Below, piece by piece: positions 57,850 to 64,000 of a DNA stretch of 64,000 bases (its first letter is position 1; every line of letters begins with the position of its first letter). The stretch is from positions 1,209,501-1,273,500 of the forward strand of contig NZ_CP048268.1 of NCBI RefSeq assembly GCF_019469265.1. Reading direction: 5' to 3'. The stretch comes from Lactobacillus panisapium (GTDB lineage Bacteria; Bacillota; Bacilli; Lactobacillales; Lactobacillaceae). The notes under the pieces are model-generated. The model worked only from the letters and a program-made list of their open reading frames with translations, was not told the DNA's origin and did not search any database. A program made the position numbers and the translations under genes.

Positions 57850-59715
57850 CTATGCTAAAACTAAAACAGGATCATCTATTGTAACTTTCTTTGCTTCATC
57901 TGAAGTAGTTTGTACAGGTAAAACTTGCAAAAAATCCTGGGTGTTAGTGATAATCATCATGATTGTTGGATCATAGCCAGCTTCCTTAATCTTATCTAGG
58001 TCAAACTCAATTAGTTCCTGACCTGCTGTAACTTTTTGTCCTTTTTCAACTAGCTGCCTAAATCCCTGACCCTTTAATTCAATCGTATCAATACCAATAT
58101 GGAGTAAAATATCAGCGTTATTATCGAGGTGAAGGCCAATAGCATGCCCGGTTTTAAAAGTTGCTGTCACAATACCATTGCCAGGTGCATAAAGCCTTCC
58201 GCTGGCGGGAATAATCGCTATACCTTGTCCCATTACGCCACTAGCAAAAGTGGTATCATCAACCTTCGAAAGATCCTCAATTCGACCATATGCCGGTGCA
58301 TTGAGAGCATGCTCTGATGACTTATTTACAGCATCATTTTGCTTTTCTTGCGACTTTGTTTTTTCATCTGCTGGATCATCAAAGCCAATGAGCCAAGTAG
58401 CAATGAAGGTAACAATCGTGGCAACAATCATAACAATAATAGCCTGAATAACAAAGTTTTCTGTCTTTGAAACCCACATAGGTAAACTCAAAATCGCAGG
58501 CGTCACATAAATATAGGCTTTAAGTTTGAGAAAGCTAGCCACTAAGCCAGCAACAGCACCACCAATCATTGCTCCGTACATTGGCTTCTTAAGTTTTAAA
58601 TTAACCCCAAATAATGCCGGTTCGGTGATACCACCCAAAAAGGCTGTTGCACTTGAAGACAAAGCCAGTGATTTTAATTTTTGATCTTTACTTTTAAGTC
58701 CGACAGCTAAAGCTGCAGAAGCTTGAGAAATATTAGAGCAAAGAGCTACAACACGAATTATCGGATCAAATCCTTGTTCCGCAACGAGTTGAATACTAAT
58801 CGGAGATAGTGCCTTATGAATCCCTACTGAAACTAACCAAGGATAAGCCGCAGCTAGGATAGGAATAGCAATGAATCCTGCGTGATGGAAAAGCCACATT
58901 GAAATAAACGCGATTCCCTGAGAAATCCAATTAGACAGCGGCCCAATAATTAAGAAAACTAACGGTGCAGTTATAAGCATTGTTAGCATTGGCTCCATAA
59001 AAACTTTAATCATTCCTGGAGTAATTTTCTTAACCCACTGATAAATATAGGACATAATCCAAACGGACAGAATTGCTGTGATTAAAGTTGATGAATACTG
59101 GATTAAGGGAACTTGTATTCCAAAAAACTTAAATGGTTTATTCGCAGTGACGATTTGTACCCAGTTAGGATTAACAGTTACCAGGCCAATAAAAGCACCT
59201 AACATACTATCCGTATTAAAAATTTTTGCTGCCGAAAAGCCAACATAAGCGGGAATAAAATAATAGCCAGTATCAAAGATTAGGTTTAGCAGCTGATAAG
59301 TTTGGCTTTTATCTGATAAAACATTTGTGATCGTTAGAATGAGCAATAAGACTTTCCCCATCCCGGCTCCTGCCAATAAAGGAATGGCAGGCGCAATAGA
59401 TCCAGTAATCGCACCAATAATTTTATCAAATAGATGCCCTCCAGTTTGCTTGGTACCCTCAGCTGGCTTAAATTTAATCATTGATATTAGCTCATTATAA
59501 ACTTCGTCAACATTGTTACCGATTACTAGCTGATATTGACCGCCCTTCTTGACCACTTGTAAAATGCCCGATATTGATTCGGCTTTTTGATCATCAGCTT
59601 TATTTTCATCTTTTAAAACAAAGCGCAGCCGAGTCGCACAATGAACGACTGACTGAATATTATCTTCTCCTCCGATTGCTTGCAAGATCTGCTGAATCAT
59701 TGCCTGATATTTCAT
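57850..59715 (-). CDS. PTS beta-glucoside transporter EIIBCA
   Basis: Membrane permease and phosphotransferase: EIIB (about 1-85) with Cys26 in VVHCATRLRF, EIIC (about 105-450) with about ten helices and GGITEPALFG, EIIA (about 475-621) with His539 in DILLHIGIDT. All three domains are in one 621-residue chain, in the BglP/BglF order. It overlaps the antiterminator gene by four bases. ATG 59715. Its EIIB would also phosphorylate the LicT protein, linking transport to regulation. Confidence 0.95.
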   Translation of the reverse strand: MKYQAMIQQILQAIGGEDNIQSVVHCATRLRFVLKDENKADDQKAESISGILQVVKKGGQYQLVIGNNVDEVYNELISMIKFKPAEGTKQTGGHLFDKIIGAITGSIAPAIPLLAGAGMGKVLLLILTITNVLSDKSQTYQLLNLIFDTGYYFIPAYVGFSAAKIFNTDSMLGAFIGLVTVNPNWVQIVTANKPFKFFGIQVPLIQYSSTLITAILSVWIMSYIYQWVKKITPGMIKVFMEPMLTMLITAPLVFLIIGPLSNWISQGIAFISMWLFHHAGFIAIPILAAAYPWLVSVGIHKALSPISIQLVAEQGFDPIIRVVALCSNISQASAALAVGLKSKDQKLKSLALSSSATAFLGGITEPALFGVNLKLKKPMYGAMIGGAVAGLVASFLKLKAYIYVTPAILSLPMWVSKTENFVIQAIIVMIVATIVTFIATWLIGFDDPADEKTKSQEKQNDAVNKSSEHALNAPAYGRIEDLSKVDDTTFASGVMGQGIAIIPASGRLYAPGNGIVTATFKTGHAIGLHLDNNADILLHIGIDTIELKGQGFRQLVEKGQKVTAGQELIEFDLDKIKEAGYDPTIMMIITNTQDFLQVLPVQTTSDEAKKVTIDDPVLVLA

Positions 59716-60566
59716 TTTTGATTCCTCGTTTCTGTAGTTATTTTATTAATATGAATGGCTAAATACATAACTTCTTCATTACTCAGGTTATATGAGTAAT
59801 TTTGGTGAATAAATTTTTTAATTTCTAGTGCGCATTCGTAAGCTGCAACATCACTATTTTTGATAACTGCCAAAATTTCTTTACTTAAATCGCCAAAGCC
59901 ATGGCTTTTTTGCCCATACATCATGTATTTCCAGAAAAATTTTAGGTGTAAAACAAAACGGTTATAGCTCAGAGATTGACAATCAAGGTCTAAGTCAAAA
60001 TAGAAACGGACTAGTTTGGTAATTTCCTTAATGAAATTAACCGATTGACGAAAATCATTGATATCATTGCCTAACTCCCCACTAATAATATGGACCGCAA
60101 TAAAACCTGCCTCATCCTCTGGAAATTTTAACTTAAATTGATCATTTAAGAGCTTCAAAGCCCAAAGCCCATAATGATATTCCTTGGGATAATAATTTTG
60201 AATTTCCCATAAAAAATTATTATTCAAATATAGCCCCTTCTTCCCCCTCTCAACACTGGTGGCCAAGTGATCCGTCAAAGTTAGATAAACACTATCGGCT
60301 AATTCAATGTTTTCTTCTTTTTTTAAGCGATCAACAATTTTCTGGGCTATTTGGAAAAAGATTGGCTCAGTTTCATGAATTGTTTGTAATAAAAGCTTTT
60401 TCTCTTGGTTATTAAAAGCCGTAAAAACTTTATAAATTTTTGTTCGATCAATTTCATCTCCTATCTTTTTGCCATAGGCAATTCCCTTACCCAAAACGAT
60501 CATTTCCGCTCCTTCTTTATTATTAACGATGACACTGCCGTTATTGAGTATTTTCCTAATCCTCAT
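59712..60566 (-). CDS. licT: LicT/BglG-family transcriptional antiterminator
   Basis: RNA-binding antiterminator that stops a hairpin from forming in the operon leader when beta-glucosides are present. N-terminal CAT domain (MRIRKILNNGSVIVNN, residues 1-55) then two PRD domains with conserved His residues (LTDHLATSVER, HYGLWALK, FIAVHIISGELG, YLAIHINKI). With ATG 60566 (AAAGGAG upstream) it has 284 residues. The frame extended to 60587 lies in the leader terminator. A RAT site and terminator precede it, so it controls its own transcription. The symbol is given by family. Confidence 0.92.
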   Translation of the reverse strand: MRIRKILNNGSVIVNNKEGAEMIVLGKGIAYGKKIGDEIDRTKIYKVFTAFNNQEKKLLLQTIHETEPIFFQIAQKIVDRLKKEENIELADSVYLTLTDHLATSVERGKKGLYLNNNFLWEIQNYYPKEYHYGLWALKLLNDQFKLKFPEDEAGFIAVHIISGELGNDINDFRQSVNFIKEITKLVRFYFDLDLDCQSLSYNRFVLHLKFFWKYMMYGQKSHGFGDLSKEILAVIKNSDVAAYECALEIKKFIHQNYSYNLSNEEVMYLAIHINKITTETRNQK

Positions 60567-60585
60567 TCCTACTCCTTTTAAAAAC

Positions 60586-60627
60586 AAAAAGGCCCACCTA
60601 TCCCATATTTGGGGATAAGCGAGCCTT
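60586..60627 (-). terminator. Leader terminator controlled by LicT
   Basis: Read on the minus strand, AAGGCTCGCTTATCCC and GGGATAGGTGGGCCTT form a stem with a short loop and a U-rich tail (TTTTTG), just before licT. Its 5' arm overlaps the RAT site. Confidence 0.85.
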
Positions 60628-60653
60628 GCACCGTCTTAGCGGTTAACAATTTC
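60619..60653 (-). promoter_or_regulatory. Ribonucleic antiterminator (RAT) site
   Basis: The minus strand reads GAAATTGTTAACCGC, six bases, GGTGCAAGGCTCGC, matching the family RAT pattern (ATTGTTACTGC...GCAGGCAAAACC) in the ATTGTTA and GCAAGGC parts. It overlaps the 5' arm of the terminator, the geometry required for antitermination. Confidence 0.75.
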
Positions 60654-60676
60654 ACTTTTTTCACTTGTCTTAATCA

Positions 60677-60690
60677 TAATAACGCTTACA
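60677..60690 (-). promoter_or_regulatory. cre site of the beta-glucoside operon
   Basis: Minus strand TGTAAGCGTTATTA fits the cre consensus WGWAARCGYTWNCW at all but one position. It lies upstream of the RAT/terminator, where catabolite repression is expected. Confidence 0.7.
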
Positions 60691-60776
60691 GCTATCTAAA
60701 GCAAGGTAATTTGCTAGATTTGCCGAGTAAAAAACTTGTATTTCACAATCTGTGTCATACAAGTTTCTTCTAAAGA

Positions 60777-62201
60777 TTATAAATTAGCATCCATGTTAAA
60801 AGTTAATTTTGACATGTTAATAGAATCAATCATCATTTGTGCCCATAATTTTTCTGAACGCTTACGAGTATAAGCAACTGTTTCTTGGTTCGCCTTTGTT
60901 AAGTATTCAGTTAAGGCAGCACCGGACTTATCGCCAGCACCATCAATTATTTCGTGTACACGACGCCTGAAATATTGATTCAATTCATTTAAATAATCAG
61001 TATCCAACTGAACAAATTGTGGATAATGGCTTTCAACTAGTGCAGCAAGAGATTTGTAATACCACCATGCATCATTCATGTTATAGTCCATTGATGTATT
61101 GTTATAGGAAGGATCAGTATCACTCATATTTGCAAAGAATGGTACAAATGGCGTAAAAGTAGGTCCACCAATACATAGCCACATGATAGCTGCCTTATCA
61201 GCAGCAACATCATTTCTAATTTGTAAAATATGCGCATTTTGGGTCCGATTTAAACCAATTGGACGGAAACGGTGCTTTTCTTCTTCTGTTCCCTTACCAA
61301 AAGGATCAAACGGAGTATTTTGATAATGGCTTCCTAAGACAAATTCGATATCTTCACGGGTAATTTTCTTAGCAGCCTGGCGAATAAATGGCAAATCACC
61401 ATCAGTTGGTTCTTGTTCAATTTCAGGATTAAAATACTTTTGCCCATACCATACACGATTAGTGTTGTAATAACGATCTTGTTGACTGTAAGTACCAAAA
61501 ATATGACGGAAATTCCAACCTTCATGGTCAACATTTAGGTGGTGATCAGCAACAAATTCTCGTATACCGTCACTCCACATGAAGTTATCTGAATCAGTGA
61601 AGTCAACCTGCTCAATTGAAACCCGATTAGCCGCAACAGCGTATGCATCATCTGGGATACGCTGTGCAACCCAATGATGACCAGTTACAATTTCCATGTA
61701 CCAAATTTCATCTTTGTCACCGAATAAAACAGAGTTGCCCGCAGGTGATCCGTATTTGGCAATTAATTTGCCTAAAAATTGGACACCGTCTTTGGCCGAA
61801 TGAATGTATGGTAAAACAACCGACTGCATACAATCTTCATCTAAACCATCCTTCACCAAGGGATCATAGGCCAAAGCACGTTCATTACCATAGGTTGATT
61901 CCGTACAAGACATTGCAACATTATCTTGGTTAATACCACTTTCATCGTAATAACCCCGGTGCTTGTAATCAACATTAGGTACTGCAGGCACACGTTGTGC
62001 ATCTTCTGGAAGATCCATTTCAAACTTATTAAGCCATGATTTTATCTTCCGCCCCTTTTCGCCTTTTGCCTCTGGGTGAATAATAAATTTTTGCGGGGTA
62101 ATTGGTCGAAAAGTATCGTCATTTCGAGCAATCATCGTTGAACCGTCAACGGATGCTTTTTTCCCAACCAAAATAGTTGTACATGCGCTATATTCTTTCA
62201 T
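60777..62201 (-). CDS. pepD: Dipeptidase, peptidase family C69 (PepD)
   Basis: Cytoplasmic dipeptidase with broad specificity. N-terminal CTTILVGKKASVDGSTMIARNDD, where Cys7 is the catalytic cysteine (an Ntn-hydrolase, so the first six residues may be removed), then VAANRVSIEQVDF and the C-terminal body of the C69 family. 474 residues, normal for lactobacillar PepD. ATG 62201. It stands alone, with the divergent-free LicT leader on one side and ftsY on the other, and helps use milk or gut peptides. Confidence 0.93.
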   Translation of the reverse strand: MKEYSACTTILVGKKASVDGSTMIARNDDTFRPITPQKFIIHPEAKGEKGRKIKSWLNKFEMDLPEDAQRVPAVPNVDYKHRGYYDESGINQDNVAMSCTESTYGNERALAYDPLVKDGLDEDCMQSVVLPYIHSAKDGVQFLGKLIAKYGSPAGNSVLFGDKDEIWYMEIVTGHHWVAQRIPDDAYAVAANRVSIEQVDFTDSDNFMWSDGIREFVADHHLNVDHEGWNFRHIFGTYSQQDRYYNTNRVWYGQKYFNPEIEQEPTDGDLPFIRQAAKKITREDIEFVLGSHYQNTPFDPFGKGTEEEKHRFRPIGLNRTQNAHILQIRNDVAADKAAIMWLCIGGPTFTPFVPFFANMSDTDPSYNNTSMDYNMNDAWWYYKSLAALVESHYPQFVQLDTDYLNELNQYFRRRVHEIIDGAGDKSGAALTEYLTKANQETVAYTRKRSEKLWAQMMIDSINMSKLTFNMDANL

Positions 62202-62230
62202 TAATAAACTCCTTTTGTTTTTTCTTTATC

Positions 62231-63532
62231 TTAAACCAAATCATGGAAAAGACCAACTGCATAATCAGCCGCGTCAAAATCGGCTAAGTCGCTAGCTTTT
62301 TCGCCTAAGCCAACCAATTTTACCGGTAATTTCATTTCATTTCTAATTGCTAAAACAACACCACCCTTTGAAGAGCCGTCTAACTTGGTTAACACCAAGC
62401 CAGTCAATTTAGTCGTTTTATCAAAGTCCTTGGCCTGCAATAATGCATTTTGTCCAGTTGATCCATCTAAAACTAATAAAGTTTCGGTTGGTTCATCTGG
62501 CGCCTGCTTTTTGATTGTTCGCTCAATTTTTTCGAGTTCACTCATCAGATTCTTTTTGTTTTGAAGACGGCCGGCTGTATCAACCAACAAGTAATCTGCA
62601 TGTTCCGCAATTGCTTTTGTTGTTGCATCAAAGACAACAGAGGCTGGATCGGCCTGCTCTTTTCCAGTAACTACTGGGACATCAACTCGTTTGCCCCATT
62701 CGACTAATTGTTCAACTGCTCCAGCCCTAAAGGTATCAGCTGCCGCTAACAAAACAGATTTTCCTTCATCTTTGAATCGTTTAGCCAATTTGCCGATCGT
62801 TGTTGTTTTACCAGCACCATTTACACCGACAAATAAATAAATATTTGTTTTACCGTCATCGTGAGAGCGCAATTTTTCATTAGCTGCATCCCCATTTTGA
62901 TCGTAAAGTTCAACTAATTTTTCAACGATCACTTTTTTCAAATCATCACGTGACTTCGCTTTTTGCAATTTGGCTTCGTCTCTTAGTGCAGTCGTTAATT
63001 GTTCAGCCGTCTCGTAACCAACATCTGACTCTATTAACAGTTCTTCCAAATCGTCAAAGAAATCTTCATCAACTGTTCTAAATTGAGCAAAAAATTTATT
63101 TAAACGCGCTCCAAAGCCCTGGTTGGTCTTTTCTAGCCCTTTTTCATAAAGCTCAGTTTGGCTATCAGATTGATCAGTTTCTTCTTCAGCTTCATCTGCT
63201 TCAGACTTTGCCGTTACGTCACTTGAAGCGGTATCGTTGTCCTGAGACTGGTTTTCAGTTTCAACCGCAACCGGCTTTTGTCCATCCTCCTCTTCTGCCT
63301 TATTTGCAGCTGAACTTTTTGCTGAAATGTCGGACTGACTGTCAGCATCACTTTCATTTAGCTGACTATTTTCTTCTTCTTGCTCAGATTCAGACGGCTT
63401 TTCAGAATCGCTATCTGCCTGATCGTCATCTTGAGCCTCTTTGTCTTGGGATTCCTCTTCAGATTTTTTATTCTTTTCCTCTTCTTCATTGTCGCCAAAC
63501 AATGATTTTTTTATTTTATCAAATAAACCCAA
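62231..63532 (-). CDS. ftsY: Signal recognition particle receptor FtsY
   Basis: Membrane-associated SRP receptor GTPase. The first ~130 residues are a highly acidic Glu/Asp/Ser/Gln linker (A domain). Then come the N domain and the G domain with GVNGAGKTTTIGKLA, DTFRAGAVEQL, DTAGRLQNK and TKLDGSSKGGVVL. 433 residues; the acidic linker is long but normal for lactobacilli. It is translationally adjacent to smc (two bases). Normally ylxM-ffh follow; here pepD and the beta-glucoside operon come next. Confidence 0.98.
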   Translation of the reverse strand: MGLFDKIKKSLFGDNEEEEKNKKSEEESQDKEAQDDDQADSDSEKPSESEQEEENSQLNESDADSQSDISAKSSAANKAEEEDGQKPVAVETENQSQDNDTASSDVTAKSEADEAEEETDQSDSQTELYEKGLEKTNQGFGARLNKFFAQFRTVDEDFFDDLEELLIESDVGYETAEQLTTALRDEAKLQKAKSRDDLKKVIVEKLVELYDQNGDAANEKLRSHDDGKTNIYLFVGVNGAGKTTTIGKLAKRFKDEGKSVLLAAADTFRAGAVEQLVEWGKRVDVPVVTGKEQADPASVVFDATTKAIAEHADYLLVDTAGRLQNKKNLMSELEKIERTIKKQAPDEPTETLLVLDGSTGQNALLQAKDFDKTTKLTGLVLTKLDGSSKGGVVLAIRNEMKLPVKLVGLGEKASDLADFDAADYAVGLFHDLV

Positions 63533-63534
63533 TG

Positions 63535-64000
63535 TTAATTTACCTCATTTTTTAGTTCTTTTAATGAAACGGAAAGTACCTGCGATACACCAGACTCCTG
63601 CATCACAACGCCATATAATTGGTCAGCACGCTCCATCGTGCCCCGCCTGTGCGTGATTACAATAAATTGCGTATGCATATCGTAATCTTCTAAAAACTTA
63701 GCAAAACGCGTTACATTAGCATCATCAAGTGCGGCTTCGACTTCATCTAATACGCAAAATGGTACTGGTTTGTATTTCAGCATAGCAAATAATAATGTAA
63801 TGGCAGTCAGTGCCCTTTCTCCTCCCGAAAGTAGGCTTAGTCGCTGCAATTTCTTGCCAGGCGGTTGCGCAATAATTTCGACACCCGTCGTTAACATATC
63901 ATCTGGATTGGTTAAAACAAGTTTCGCATTCCCTCCGCCGAAGACTACAGGGAATAATTGCGTGAAACTCGCAGATACAGCGCTAAACGTGGCGTTAAAC
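63535..64000 (-). CDS. smc: Chromosome segregation protein SMC, C-terminal end
   Basis: The 155 C-terminal residues of SMC run to the window edge. LSLLSGGERALTAITLLFA is the ABC signature, FCVLDEVEAALDDANV is Walker B plus D-loop and FIVITHRRGTMERAD is the switch region. The rest of the gene lies outside. It is followed by ftsY after two bases, as in most Firmicutes. Confidence 0.97.
   Translation of the reverse strand, partial: FNATFSAVSASFTQLFPVVFGGGNAKLVLTNPDDMLTTGVEIIAQPPGKKLQRLSLLSGGERALTAITLLFAMLKYKPVPFCVLDEVEAALDDANVTRFAKFLEDYDMHTQFIVITHRRGTMERADQLYGVVMQESGVSQVLSVSLKELKNEVN

Noticed and set aside
63208..63555. 115-codon plus-strand frame opposite ftsY
   Set aside because: Opposite the acidic low-complexity linker of FtsY; an artefact of GAA/GAT repeats.

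Overview
The window is a low-GC Gram-positive chromosome segment. It is almost certainly from a Lactobacillus in the strict sense (acidophilus/delbrueckii group). The basis is the protein sequences, strong AGGAGG ribosome-binding sites, frequent TTG and GTG starts, CIRCE/HrcA and cre-type control, and the gene order hrcA-grpE-dnaK, rimP-nusA-ylxR-ylxQ-infB-rbfA-truB-ribF and smc-ftsY...ffh-rpsP-rimM-trmD-rplS. The species cannot be resolved from the sequence alone. Most genes lie on the minus strand, so operons read from high to low coordinates. No tRNA, rRNA, CRISPR array, insertion sequence or prophage was recognised.

Layout in ascending coordinates. 1-2.9 kb: the heat-shock operon hrcA-grpE-dnaK (dnaK cut by the window edge) with a sigma-A promoter and two CIRCE operators. 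2.9-10.2 kb: the translation/transcription operon rimP-nusA-ylxR-ylxQ-infB-rbfA-truB-ribF. 10.3-20.5 kb: pyrH-frr-uppS-cdsA-rseP-proS-polC. 20.5-37.3 kb: an accessory block lying between pyrH and tsf, which are normally neighbours. 37.3-40.3 kb: rpsB-tsf with a structured rpsB leader, and a tRNA methyltransferase fused to a GIY-YIG domain. 40.3-50.5 kb: plsC, cfa, an FAD-linked oxidase, a heterodimeric ABC exporter, yneF, ynzC, lexA, a MerR/membrane-protein pair and a nucleoside phosphorylase. 50.6-54.5 kb: ylxM-ffh-rpsP, rimM-trmD and rplS. 54.8-62.2 kb: a second accessory block (amino-acid permease, LicT/PTS/6-phospho-beta-glucosidase operon, dipeptidase) between ylxM and ftsY. 62.2-64 kb: ftsY and the 3' end of smc.

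The most distinctive content is the 24.9-35.1 kb part of the first accessory block. It carries a malonate decarboxylase cluster (mdcH-mdcA-mdcC-mdcDE fusion-mdcG) with a divergent LysR regulator. Downstream on the same strand are an alpha/beta hydrolase overlapping mdcG, an AraC-type regulator with an in-frame stop codon, an MFS transporter and a second esterase. No mdcB (prosthetic-group synthase) and no classical malonate transporter is present. I infer a module for taking up and splitting malonate or malonyl esters, but the sequence does not prove this. The block also shows decay: a C-terminal scrap of a second fumarate-reductase-like flavoprotein, a frameshifted P-loop kinase and the interrupted AraC gene.

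Visible regulation includes CIRCE sites, a LexA box, several cre-like catabolite-repression sites, a LicT antitermination target, structured rpsB and rplS leaders, and many intrinsic terminators. Two terminator-like hairpins sit inside essential operons, directly before rimP and rimM.
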